Shown in pieces: positions 41,931 to 49,843 of a DNA stretch of 64,000 nt (position 1 is its first letter; the number at the start of each line of letters is the position of its first letter). Made by a program: the position numbers and the translations under genes. Origin of the DNA: Rhizobium sp. BK399. GTDB lineage: Bacteria > Pseudomonadota > Alphaproteobacteria > Rhizobiales > Rhizobiaceae. The DNA lies in NCBI RefSeq assembly GCF_014194695.1, contig NZ_JACIAH010000020.1, forward strand, positions 17,604-81,603, written 5' to 3'. Below the pieces are notes generated by a model that worked only from the letters and a program-made list of their open reading frames with translations, was not told the origin of the DNA and searched no databases.

Positions 41931-43331
41931 ATGTCGACCAGAAGTTTCGTCTCCTCCTGCAGCATCCGCTCTGCATTTTCCGCGGCTATGTCTGCCATGT
42001 ATCGGACCGAGGTGCCGGCCTACGGCACGCTGATGAATATCGTGGCCAGGGTAAACACGGCAACGCTCAACGCCGATCCGGCGCTTAAGCAGAGGCTTGA
42101 AGAAACCGATTCCCTGGAGCGTGTATCTGAAGAGCGACACGGCGCGATCCGTCTTGGGACGGCTGCAGAACTTGCGATGATGCGGCGCGTCTTCGCCGTT
42201 ATGGGCATGTTTCCGGTCGGCTACTACGACCTTAGCGAGGCCGGGGTGCCGGTCCATTCCACCGCGTTCCGGCCAGTGGGCGATGCGGCCTTGAAGCGCA
42301 ATCCGTTCCGCGTCTTCACCTCTCTCCTGCGTCTCGATCTGATTGCTGACGAGGCACTTCGCGCCGAAACCGAGACGATCCTGCAGAAGCGTCAGATCTT
42401 CACCGCCGGTGCTGCCGAACTGACGGAAAAGGCCGAACAGCAAGGCGGTCTCGACGCGGACGATGCCAATCGCTTCGTTGCCGAGGTTCTGGAGACTTTC
42501 CGTTGGCACAATCAGGCCGATGTCGACCTCGCCATGTACAAGCGCCTGCATGATGCGCACCGGCTGATCGCCGATGTTGTCTCCTTCAAGGGCCCGCACA
42601 TCAATCACCTGACTCCGCGCACGCTCGATATCGACGAAGTACAGCGCCTGATGCCGGAATATGGCATTGCGCCAAAGGCCGTTGTCGAGGGTCCGCCAAG
42701 CCGGCGCTGTGCCATTCTGTTGCGGCAGACGTCGTTCAAGGCGCTCGAGGAAGCCGTCTCTTTCCAGGGTGCGGATGGGACCTGGCAGCAAGGAACACAT
42801 ACGGCTCGTTTCGGCGAGATCGAAAGCCGCGGTATCGCCCTGACGCCGAAGGGCCGCGGCCTTTACGACAAGCTTTTGACGGAGTCGCGCAAGGTGGTGC
42901 GCCCGGCAGCCGATGGCTCGAACGCGAGAGCTTATGAAAAGGCGCTCGCCGATGCGTTCGTGCCTTTCCCTGACAGTTGGGCCGAAATTCGCGACCAGGG
43001 CCTTGGTTACTTCCGCTACTCGCTCACCCCAAAGGGCCAAAGCACGATTGCCTCGGCTGATGTGAGCATTGATCAACTCGTGGCAGATGGTCTCGTCTGC
43101 TTCGACCCGATCGTCTATGAGGACTTCCTGCCCGTCAGCGCGGCTGGCATCTTCCAATCCAACCTCGGCGATGAGGCGGCGCAGGATTTTACCGCAAACC
43201 CCAACCAGCAGCGCTTCGAGCGCGATCTCGGTGCCTCGGTTTTTAACGAATTCGACCACTACGCCGGTATCGAGGCGCAATCGATGGCTGAGTGCCGGGC
43301 CCTTCTGACTGCGGCGCAAGCGGCTGAATAA
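41931..43331 (+). CDS. hglS: 2-oxoadipate dioxygenase/decarboxylase (DUF1338, YdcJ family)
   Basis: Converts 2-oxoadipate to D-2-hydroxyglutarate in bacterial lysine catabolism; an Fe(II) enzyme of the vicinal-oxygen-chelate type formerly called DUF1338/YdcJ. The 466-residue length is typical. Recognised stretches: RTEVPAYGTLMNIV, VGYYDLSEAGVPVHSTAFRP, FKGPHINHLTPRTLDID, FGEIESRGIALTPKGRGLY and YEDFLPVSAAGIFQSNL. The His and Glu in GPHINHLTPR and EIESRGIALT are the expected iron ligands. ATG 41931 is chosen; ATG 41898 is possible. The next genes supply its substrate from lysine. Confidence 0.92.
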   Translation: MSTRSFVSSCSIRSAFSAAMSAMYRTEVPAYGTLMNIVARVNTATLNADPALKQRLEETDSLERVSEERHGAIRLGTAAELAMMRRVFAVMGMFPVGYYDLSEAGVPVHSTAFRPVGDAALKRNPFRVFTSLLRLDLIADEALRAETETILQKRQIFTAGAAELTEKAEQQGGLDADDANRFVAEVLETFRWHNQADVDLAMYKRLHDAHRLIADVVSFKGPHINHLTPRTLDIDEVQRLMPEYGIAPKAVVEGPPSRRCAILLRQTSFKALEEAVSFQGADGTWQQGTHTARFGEIESRGIALTPKGRGLYDKLLTESRKVVRPAADGSNARAYEKALADAFVPFPDSWAEIRDQGLGYFRYSLTPKGQSTIASADVSIDQLVADGLVCFDPIVYEDFLPVSAAGIFQSNLGDEAAQDFTANPNQQRFERDLGASVFNEFDHYAGIEAQSMAECRALLTAAQAAE

Positions 43332-43380
43332 AGCGACAGCTGAAACCGACAATCCTCCAGAACATCAGAGAGTTTTTCAC

Positions 43381-44913
43381 ATGACCATCGCAGCAAGAAC
43401 AGTGAATGTAACCCAGGAAACCGTCGCACTTCTCGACAAGATCGGCGTCGACAAGGCGCTCTACACCGGTGGAGACATGGCCTCTTACAGCCCGGTCACG
43501 GGTGAACAGCTCGCTGCCCTGAAGACGGACAGCCGTGATGCCGCGACCGCGAAGATCGAAAAAGCCGCCCGCGCCTTTCAGGCCTGGCGCCTGGTTCCCG
43601 CGCCCAAGCGCGGCGAACTCGTTCGCCTGCTCGGCGAGGAACTGCGCGCGGTGAAGACGGAGCTTGGCCGACTGGTGTCGATCGAGGCCGGCAAAATTCC
43701 GTCCGAAGGTCTTGGTGAAGTGCAGGAAATGATCGACATCTGCGATTTTGCCGTCGGTCTGTCCCGCCAGCTCTACGGCCTGACGATCGCAACCGAACGC
43801 CCCGGCCATCGGATGATGGAAACCTGGCATCCGCTCGGTGTCGTCGGTGTCATCTCCGCCTTCAACTTCCCGGTTGCCGTCTGGGCCTGGAACGCCGCGC
43901 TGGCGTTGGTTTGCGGCAATGCCGTCGTCTGGAAGCCTTCGGAGAAGACGCCGCTGACCGCGCTCGCTTCGCAGACGATCCTGCAGCGTGCCATTGCCCG
44001 TTTCGGCGACGCGCCGGAGGGTCTGAGCGAAGTGCTGATCGGCGATCGTGCCATCGGCGAGATTCTGGTCGATAACCCGAAGGTACCGGTGGTATCCGCG
44101 ACGGGCTCGACCCGCATGGGCCGGGAAGTCGGTCCGCGGCTGGCGCGCCGTTTTGCCCGTTCGATCCTCGAGCTCGGCGGTAACAACGCGGGTATCGTCT
44201 GCCCGTCTGCCGATCTCGACATGGCGCTGCGCGCCATCGCCTTTGGTGCCATGGGCACGGCAGGCCAGCGTTGCACGACGCTTCGCCGTCTCTTCGTGCA
44301 CGAAAGCGTCTACGACCAGCTCGTGCCGCGCCTGAAGAAAGCCTATGCCAATGTCTCGGTCGGCAACCCGCTCGAAACGACGGCGCTTGTCGGTCCGCTG
44401 ATCGACAAGCTTGCCTTCGACGGCATGCAGAAGGCGCTCGGCGAGGCGAAGGCCCATGGCGGCGCCGTCAACGGCGGTGAGCGCGTCGCAATGCCCCACG
44501 ACAAAGCTTACTACGTCAAGCCGGCGCTGGTGGAAATGCCCGCGCAGGTCGGCCCAGTGCTGGAAGAAACGTTCGCGCCAATCCTTTACGTGATGAAATA
44601 CAACGACTTCGACAAGGTGATCGAAGACCACAACGCTGTCGGCGCTGGTCTCTCCTCCTCGATCTTCACGCTGGACCTTCGCGAAGCCGAGCGTTTCCTC
44701 TCGGCCGACGGATCCGATTGCGGCATCGCCAACGTCAACATCGGGACTTCGGGTGCCGAAATCGGCGGAGCGTTTGGTGGTGAGAAGGAAACCGGCGGCG
44801 GTCGCGAGTCTGGCTCCGACGCGTGGAAGGCTTACATGCGCCGCGCTACCAACACGGTGAACTACTCCAGGGCTCTGCCACTTGCGCAGGGCGTCACCTT
44901 CGAAATCGAATAG
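43381..44913 (+). CDS. amaB: Alpha-aminoadipate semialdehyde/piperideine-6-carboxylate dehydrogenase (ALDH7)
   Basis: A 510-residue aldehyde dehydrogenase of the ALDH7 type that oxidises alpha-aminoadipate semialdehyde (in equilibrium with piperideine-6-carboxylate) to 2-aminoadipate. Landmarks: GVVGVISAFNFPVAVWAWNA, WKPSEKTPLTALA, ATGSTRMGREVGPR, general-base Glu in LELGGNNAGIV and the catalytic Cys in TAGQRCTTLRRL. Subfamily end motifs are INVNIGTSGAEIGGAFGG-like (ANVNIGTSGAEIGGAFGGEK). It lies 49 bases after hglS and nine bases before the aminotransferase, in one operon. Confidence 0.9.
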   Translation: MTIAARTVNVTQETVALLDKIGVDKALYTGGDMASYSPVTGEQLAALKTDSRDAATAKIEKAARAFQAWRLVPAPKRGELVRLLGEELRAVKTELGRLVSIEAGKIPSEGLGEVQEMIDICDFAVGLSRQLYGLTIATERPGHRMMETWHPLGVVGVISAFNFPVAVWAWNAALALVCGNAVVWKPSEKTPLTALASQTILQRAIARFGDAPEGLSEVLIGDRAIGEILVDNPKVPVVSATGSTRMGREVGPRLARRFARSILELGGNNAGIVCPSADLDMALRAIAFGAMGTAGQRCTTLRRLFVHESVYDQLVPRLKKAYANVSVGNPLETTALVGPLIDKLAFDGMQKALGEAKAHGGAVNGGERVAMPHDKAYYVKPALVEMPAQVGPVLEETFAPILYVMKYNDFDKVIEDHNAVGAGLSSSIFTLDLREAERFLSADGSDCGIANVNIGTSGAEIGGAFGGEKETGGGRESGSDAWKAYMRRATNTVNYSRALPLAQGVTFEIE

Positions 44914-44921
44914 GAGCTGAT

Positions 44922-46151
44922 ATGACGATCGATGTGAAAATGGAGGCGGGTTTTAGGCCCGCCTCGAGGATATCTTCTATCGGTGTCTCCGAGATCCTGC
45001 AGATCGGTGCACGCGCCGCGGCCATGAAGCGGGAAGGCAAGCCGGTCATCGTCCTTGGCGCCGGCGAACCTGATTTCGAAACGCCCGACCATGTCAAGCA
45101 GGCAGCCTGGGACGCCATGCAGCGTGGGGACACCAAATACACCGCGCTCGACGGCACGCCGGCGCTGAAGGAGGCGATCCGCACCAAGTTTCAGCGCGAG
45201 AACGATGTTTCTTTCGACGTGAGCGAGATAACGGTCGCCACCGGTGCAAAGCAGATCCTCTTCAACGCGATGATGGCGACTATTGATGCGGGTGATGAGG
45301 TTATCATCCCCACGCCCTACTGGACGTCCTATTCCGACATTGTCCAGATCTGCCAAGGAAAGCCGGTTCTCGTCCCCTGCGATGCGCAAAGCGGCTTTCG
45401 GCTTACGGCCGAGAAGCTCGAGGCGGCGATCACGCCGCGGACACGCTGGCTATTATTGAACTCGCCATCCAACCCATCCGGCGCAGCCTATAGCGCCGCT
45501 GACTACCGCCCGTTGCTGGATGTGCTCCTCAGACATCCGCATGTCTGGCTGATGGTCGACGACATGTACGAACACATCGTCTATGACGATTTTCGTTTCG
45601 TCACGCCGTTGCAGTTGGAGCCGCGTCTGCGTGAACGCACGCTTACGATCAACGGCGTCTCCAAAGCCTATGCCATGACGGGCTGGCGCATCGGCTATGC
45701 CGGCGGCCCGAAGGCGCTCATCAAGGCGATGGCGGTCGTACAGAGCCAGGCAACGTCCTGCCCCTCCTCGATCAGTCAGGCGGCGGCCGTTGCGGCACTC
45801 AGCGGACCGCAGGATCTTCTTGCGGAGCGAACCGAAAGCTTCAGGCGGCGTCGCGATCTGGTCGTTTCGGGGCTCAACGCCATCGATGGTCTTGATTGCC
45901 GCACGCCCGAAGGTGCTTTTTATACCTTTTCCGGCTGCGGTGGAATTCTCGGCCTGACAACGGCAAGCGGCCGCAGGATCACGACGGACAGCGAGTTCTG
46001 CGCCTACCTGCTCGAAGAGGCGAATGTCGCCGTTGTGCCGGGCTCGGCCTTCGGCCTGTCTCCCTTCTTCAGGATCTCCTACGCCTCGGCGCAGGCAGAT
46101 CTCAAAGAGGCGCTGGAGCGTATCGCGGTTGCTTGCCAACGGCTCGGTTGA
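44922..46151 (+). CDS. Class I aminotransferase, probable 2-aminoadipate aminotransferase
   Basis: A 409-residue pyridoxal-phosphate aminotransferase of the AspB type. The cofactor lysine is in TINGVSKAYAMTGWRIGYAGG (about residue 246). Other marks are LNSPSNPSGAAYS and LMVDDMYEHIVYDDF. ATG 44922 has TAGGAG seven bases upstream and follows the ALDH7 stop by nine bases. Its place between aminoadipate semialdehyde dehydrogenase and the upstream 2-oxoadipate enzyme suggests it makes 2-oxoadipate from 2-aminoadipate; the family alone would only say aspartate/aromatic-type aminotransferase. Confidence 0.88.
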   Translation: MTIDVKMEAGFRPASRISSIGVSEILQIGARAAAMKREGKPVIVLGAGEPDFETPDHVKQAAWDAMQRGDTKYTALDGTPALKEAIRTKFQRENDVSFDVSEITVATGAKQILFNAMMATIDAGDEVIIPTPYWTSYSDIVQICQGKPVLVPCDAQSGFRLTAEKLEAAITPRTRWLLLNSPSNPSGAAYSAADYRPLLDVLLRHPHVWLMVDDMYEHIVYDDFRFVTPLQLEPRLRERTLTINGVSKAYAMTGWRIGYAGGPKALIKAMAVVQSQATSCPSSISQAAAVAALSGPQDLLAERTESFRRRRDLVVSGLNAIDGLDCRTPEGAFYTFSGCGGILGLTTASGRRITTDSEFCAYLLEEANVAVVPGSAFGLSPFFRISYASAQADLKEALERIAVACQRLG

Positions 46152-46240
46152 GCCACGGCGTGCGAGGCGGGTTTTGCCGGCTTCGCGCACTGTCTGCCTA
46201 TCGTTGACGGAAGTTCGGCCTTCGCCAGAGTTAAAATGCA

Positions 46241-46275
46241 AAAACGCCCGGATCGTCTCCGGGCGTTTTCTCTTG
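46241..46275. terminator. Bidirectional terminator
   Basis: Twelve-base perfect stem AAAACGCCCGGA / TCCGGGCGTTTT (46241-46252, 46258-46269), five-base loop, T's on the + side and A's on the left side that become T's on the minus strand. It separates the convergent aminotransferase and lysine-dehydrogenase genes and can end both. Confidence 0.88.
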
Positions 46276-46295
46276 CTTAAGTTTTGGCCGGCTGA

Positions 46296-47399
46296 TCAAC
46301 CAGCAATCTTTTCGCCGTAAGCCTTCTGCGCATAGTAGTGGCCGAAGCGGCTGTCGAGGAACGCATCAAGTCCGACATCTTCCTGGCGGATGAAGCCCTT
46401 CGCCGGCAGATCGCCCTTGGCCAACATGTCGAGAACGGCGCAAATGCTGCAGGCGGTCGTGATCTGGATGGCGCTCATCATGCGGCCGGCAACAACGGCG
46501 CTGTAGACCTTGTTGGCATAGGTTTCCTGTACAAGGCGACCGGTCTTCCAACCGGACACGGTGACGAAGACGATGACGACGTCCTGCATGGTGGACGGCA
46601 GTGCGTGCTCGAGGATATCCTTGAGGACTTCGCGGCGATGGCGCAGGCCGAGATCGCTGAGCAGCGCCTTCATGATGGCGGCGTGGCCGGGATAGCGGAT
46701 GGTGCGATAATTCAGCGTGCGAACCTTGCCCTTCAGCGTCTCGCAGAGCGTGCCGAGTCCACCCGAGGTGTTGAAGGCCTCGTAGGTCACGCCGTCGAGC
46801 GAGAATTCTTCGCGCTCTTCCAGCGCCGGCACTTCGATCAATTGTCCGTCGACGATCGCTTCACACGGCTCGATGTATTCGTTGATAACGCCGTCGGTGC
46901 TCCAGGTCAGATTGTAGTTGAGCGCATTCGACGGATATTGCGGCAAAGCCCCAACGCGCATGCGGACGCTATCGAGTTTGTCGAAGCGGCTGGCAAGATC
47001 GTTGGCGACGATCGAGATGAAGCCTGGCGCGAGGCCGCATTGCGGGATGAAGGCGGTGGACGCGTTCGCAGCAATCGCCTTGACGCGGCGGGTGGATTCG
47101 ACGTCTTCGGTTAGGTCGAGGTAGTGCACGCCGGCCTCGGCGGCAGCCTCGGCGATCGCGATCGTCAGGTGGAACGGAGCAGCACTCAGGACGGCGAATT
47201 TGCCGGAGAGCAGTTTGACCACGGCGGCATGGTCAGCGATATCGATTTCCGCCAGGCTGAGGGCGGAATTCGCCTCCATGTGTTCCAGTTGCTGCTTGCT
47301 GCGATCGGCAAGCGTAACGTGATAGTCGCCGGAATGGATGAGAAGGCGGGCAATCGTTGAGCCGATCTTGCCGGCACCGATGACGACGATGTTTTTCAT
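46296..47399 (-). CDS. Saccharopine dehydrogenase-family protein, probable L-lysine 6-dehydrogenase
   Basis: A 367-residue NAD-binding protein of the saccharopine dehydrogenase/lysine dehydrogenase family. The N-terminal Rossmann motif is IVVIGAGKIGSTIARLLIHS. LSAAPFHLTIAIAEAAAEAG, HYLDLTEDVES, FIPQCGLAPGFISIVANDLA and NLTWSTDGVINEYIEPC resemble LysDH, which deaminates the epsilon amino group of lysine to give piperideine-6-carboxylate. That product is the substrate of the ALDH7 encoded beside it. ATG 47399 is chosen by the Rossmann start (MKNIVVIGAG). It is divergent from an Lrp-type regulator and convergent with the aminotransferase. Confidence 0.84.
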   Translation of the reverse strand: MKNIVVIGAGKIGSTIARLLIHSGDYHVTLADRSKQQLEHMEANSALSLAEIDIADHAAVVKLLSGKFAVLSAAPFHLTIAIAEAAAEAGVHYLDLTEDVESTRRVKAIAANASTAFIPQCGLAPGFISIVANDLASRFDKLDSVRMRVGALPQYPSNALNYNLTWSTDGVINEYIEPCEAIVDGQLIEVPALEEREEFSLDGVTYEAFNTSGGLGTLCETLKGKVRTLNYRTIRYPGHAAIMKALLSDLGLRHRREVLKDILEHALPSTMQDVVIVFVTVSGWKTGRLVQETYANKVYSAVVAGRMMSAIQITTACSICAVLDMLAKGDLPAKGFIRQEDVGLDAFLDSRFGHYYAQKAYGEKIAG

Positions 47400-47489
47400 A
47401 TGTGTTCCCCTAACTGGATCCAAAAATCTTTATGGCCTTTTTATTCACGTCAGGTTGGTTGATTCAAAGCGCCATATTGATAAGAATGA

Positions 47490-47506
47490 CCGCCGTATTT
47501 TGGCGG
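47490..47506. promoter_or_regulatory. Candidate Lrp-type operator
   Basis: CCGCC / GGCGG arms with a seven-base AT-rich spacer (47490-47506), in the 129-base gap between the lysine-dehydrogenase gene and its divergent Lrp regulator. Suitable place for autoregulation; weak evidence alone. Confidence 0.35.
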
Positions 47507-47528
47507 ATTGCCGCCGGAGATGGTCAAT

Positions 47529-47960
47529 ATGACGATGAGCGACAAAGATCGGCAGCTTTTGTCGATCCTCAGCGAGAATGCCCGCATACCGACGGCCATG
47601 TTGGCCCGCAAGCTTGGCCTGTCACGCACGACAGTCCAGGCGAAGATTGAGCGGCTGGAGCGGGACGGCGTCATTGCGGGCTACGGTGTGCGCCTGTCGG
47701 AGTCTTTCGAAAGCGGGCAGATAAAGGCGCATGTGCTCATCACGCTGGCAGCGAAGGCACTTGGGCGCGTGACGCTTGAGCTACAGGCGATCGCGCACGT
47801 CCGCGTCGTCTATTCCGTTAGCGGCAGCTTCGACATGATCGCAATCGTTGCCGCGGAATCCATCAGCGAGCTCGATACGGTCATTGACAAGATCGGCGAG
47901 ATCGAGGGGGTCGAAAAGACCCTCTCGTCGATTATCCTATCGACGCGCGTCAACCGTTAG
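47529..47960 (+). CDS. Lrp/AsnC-family regulator of the lysine dehydrogenase
   Basis: A 143-residue Lrp-type regulator: helix-turn-helix in the first 60 residues (LLSILSENARIPTAMLARKL, LSRTTVQAKIERLERDGVIA) and a RAM effector domain (VRVVYSVSGSFDMIAIVAAE). Several starts are possible; ATG 47529 is used because CGGAG lies nine bases upstream, with ATG 47535 the alternative. It is divergent from the lysine dehydrogenase gene, so it is the likely lysine-responsive regulator of it. Confidence 0.87.
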   Translation: MTMSDKDRQLLSILSENARIPTAMLARKLGLSRTTVQAKIERLERDGVIAGYGVRLSESFESGQIKAHVLITLAAKALGRVTLELQAIAHVRVVYSVSGSFDMIAIVAAESISELDTVIDKIGEIEGVEKTLSSIILSTRVNR

Positions 47961-48630
47961 AGTAGTCCGGTCGCATTGCGCGCACCATTTTGGTGGCTGG
48001 CCGGTGGGGCGTTGCGCCCCTGACATCGGCGCTGGTGGCTGACAATGATTGGTTTCGGTCGATCGAAGACGGGCCCGACGTATTCGCGCTGCAACGCGTG
48101 ACGGAAGATGCTCGGTTGTTTCTCCGGATTGTCCAAGCGTTAAGGTCGCCCGTTGCAGCGCTTAAGGTAACTGCCTCCGGTGCGTTCATCGTGTGACGAT
48201 GCCCGCGACTGTCTGCCGATTGTCGCTTCCGGGCGGGTAGCATGCGCGCCGCTGCCAAGGATTGTTTTGGGTGCTGACACAGGATCCAGGCCGCTGGCAT
48301 GGTATCTCGGAAACGTCGAATTGATGTGGCTGCTCGAACGCCAGTGTGCCGAGGCGCCGTCATTTCAGTTGCGTTGACGGCGTGTGTGGACAAGCGGGAG
48401 ACGATGCCCGCACTATTCGCGGCGGGCTTTCACCGGGGTCACGTCTTTCCCTGCGCATTGGTGGAGAGGAGGTATGAATTTGACGAGCGGCGCTCGATGG
48501 TACGTCATCATCATCTGGCAGATTAGGGCCGTCGCATCAGAAGTTTGCCGAGGATGAACTCACGTTGGTGATACGTCCGCGCCGGCAGGTTAACGCTTTT
48601 CTCGAGCCATGAATTTGTTTTGCCGTCGCA

Positions 48631-48646
48631 GCAACAGGCCTGTTGC
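48631..48646. repeat. Perfect 16-bp palindrome
   Basis: GCAACAGGCCTGTTGC, fully self-complementary, in the gene desert. It does not match the three parS-type sites. Function unknown. Confidence 0.4.
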
Positions 48647-48900
48647 CGGATCATTGTGAGAGAGAGCCGATGTGCGTGAGATCGTCGGTTTCTGGACGCG
48701 CCTGGAACGCGCAGCTTTTTGCATTCTGTCACAATTAGCGGCGCGGTGGTGATCTAGGCTGGAACATCCTCACCGCTGGCGCACGGCTCCAAGGAGTCGA
48801 TTGCAGACCACGCTCCCGTTTCTGGAGGTTCGGGGGCGGCCGCCTATGTATGTCAACCGAAGTCCTTTTGGCGGCCACGTCGACCTGGACCCGTCGGAAA

Positions 48901-48916
48901 GTTCCCCGCGGGGAAC
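48901..48916. promoter_or_regulatory. parS: Candidate RepB centromere site parS, copy 1
   Basis: GTTCCCCGCGGGGAAC, a perfect 16-bp palindrome fitting GTT-N4-GC-N4-AAC, the form described for centromere sites of some rhizobial repABC replicons. It is preceded by AAA. Identical copies are at 49319 and 49477. Confidence 0.72.
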
Positions 48917-49271
48917 GATCCAAGCTTGAGTTCGAAGCGCGCCAGAAACCGATGTCGGAATTCTGCAGGGCGGTTTAAGTGGCTAAATGTTCAGCAGCAA
49001 GCGCTTCCTGCTCCCGTTTGGTTCTGGATGCGCGTTGGCTTCGATCCGGTGATGACACTAATGGTCAGGGTGCCAGACCAAAATGGCCTGTCTGATAGGA
49101 CGGGGTCGCTCTGAGCCCGCGGTGGAGGCCCCGGTTGGCATGCAGCAATGGGGTCGTTTTTCAGAGTGTGATGGACAACACGGGCCGGCCAACGCTGACT
49201 GCCAATAGGGCGCGTACCGTGGGAATGGCGAGGCGTCGGGTTTGTGCTGGCAGCCGCAGCGCGATCAGGGT

Positions 49272-49301
49272 TCATCGGGCACTTGCTCATCGGGCACTTG
49301 C
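49272..49301 (+). repeat. Two tandem copies of a 15-bp unit
   Basis: TCATCGGGCACTTGC occurs twice in direct tandem (49272-49286, 49287-49301), 18 bases before the second parS-type site. No coding meaning is apparent. Confidence 0.6.
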
Positions 49302-49318
49302 CGTCGCGATATTTGAGA

Positions 49319-49334
49319 GTTCCCCGCGGGGAAC
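49319..49334. promoter_or_regulatory. parS: Candidate RepB centromere site parS, copy 2
   Basis: Exact second copy of GTTCCCCGCGGGGAAC, 403 bases from the first to this one. Same context as copy 1. Confidence 0.72.
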
Positions 49335-49476
49335 CTTGGCATGGCTCGCATGCCCTCGACTGCTCAGGGTCTCATGCGTGCCTCTGGAAATGATGGTTGG
49401 CGACACTTCGGTGCGCGGACTAACCGAAGGCTGTCTCCTGTGCTCGGCAAGGATTGATCAGTTTATTCAGTAGAAA

Positions 49477-49492
49477 GTTCCCCGCGGGGAAC
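49477..49492. promoter_or_regulatory. parS: Candidate RepB centromere site parS, copy 3
   Basis: Exact third copy of GTTCCCCGCGGGGAAC, 142 bases after copy 2, preceded by AAA. Same context as copies 1 and 2. Confidence 0.72.
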
Positions 49493-49640
49493 TGCAGGAT
49501 ATCGATCGGAGGATGGTTGTCGTGCGGTGAGCAGACGCGTCTTCCTGGCCCAGAACCACGCACTCATAAAGCCGCCGGACGGGGAAGATTTGTCGTAACT
49601 GCGGTTGACAAATCACCCCCCAATCCGGGATTCTGAAAGA

Positions 49641-49689
49641 GCGGAATGACCACGGCAGCGAAAGAATCGACTCTGAGAGACCGATTTTT
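49641..49689 (+). ncRNA. Possible short RNA in the gene desert
   Basis: A promoter-like pair TTGACA (49605-49610), 18 bases, GATTCT (49629-49634) is followed about 50 bases later by a hairpin (AATCG...CGATT with inner CTC/GAG) and five T's ending at 49689. The same -10 hexamer GATTCT is used by the repABC antisense RNA, and the size is similar. The stem is weak, so this is speculative; it could be a chance arrangement. Confidence 0.25.
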
Positions 49690-49843
49690 GTCCCTTGACC
49701 GACGCTTGTCGCCCGCAAGCACGGCCCGAAAGCGCAAGTCCGGGAAAAGTTGCGTCATGCATAGCGGAAGTAACGACCGCATTTGCTGCCGTAACGAAAA
49801 AACATCATGGTTAACCAAGTATTTAACGGCGCCTCTCGCAGAC

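Larger units (their letters stand above)
47961..49843. other. 1.9-kb gene desert carrying parS-type palindromes
   Basis: No ORF in either direction over this stretch shows a domain, a sensible ribosome site or rhizobial codon bias; all are short and overlap randomly, and stop codons are frequent. It holds three identical 16-bp palindromes (48901, 49319, 49477), another perfect 16-bp palindrome (48631), a 15-bp tandem repeat (49272) and a possible short RNA unit (49605-49689). It separates the lysine island from the carbohydrate operon at 49844. Confidence 0.6.

Noticed and set aside
41862..44631. Two long minus-strand ORFs opposite hglS and the ALDH7 gene
   Set aside because: Antisense shadows with no recognisable domain; the + strand genes are certain.
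47990..48526. Several 65-75 residue ORFs in the gene desert
   Set aside because: Short, mutually overlapping, without ribosome sites or similarity; consistent with chance.
49062..49200. Segment recalling the end of an IS21-type element (GGTGCCAGACCAAAATGG and a following GACGGGGTCG)
   Set aside because: Only a vague likeness; no transposase, no matching opposite end and no target duplication found.
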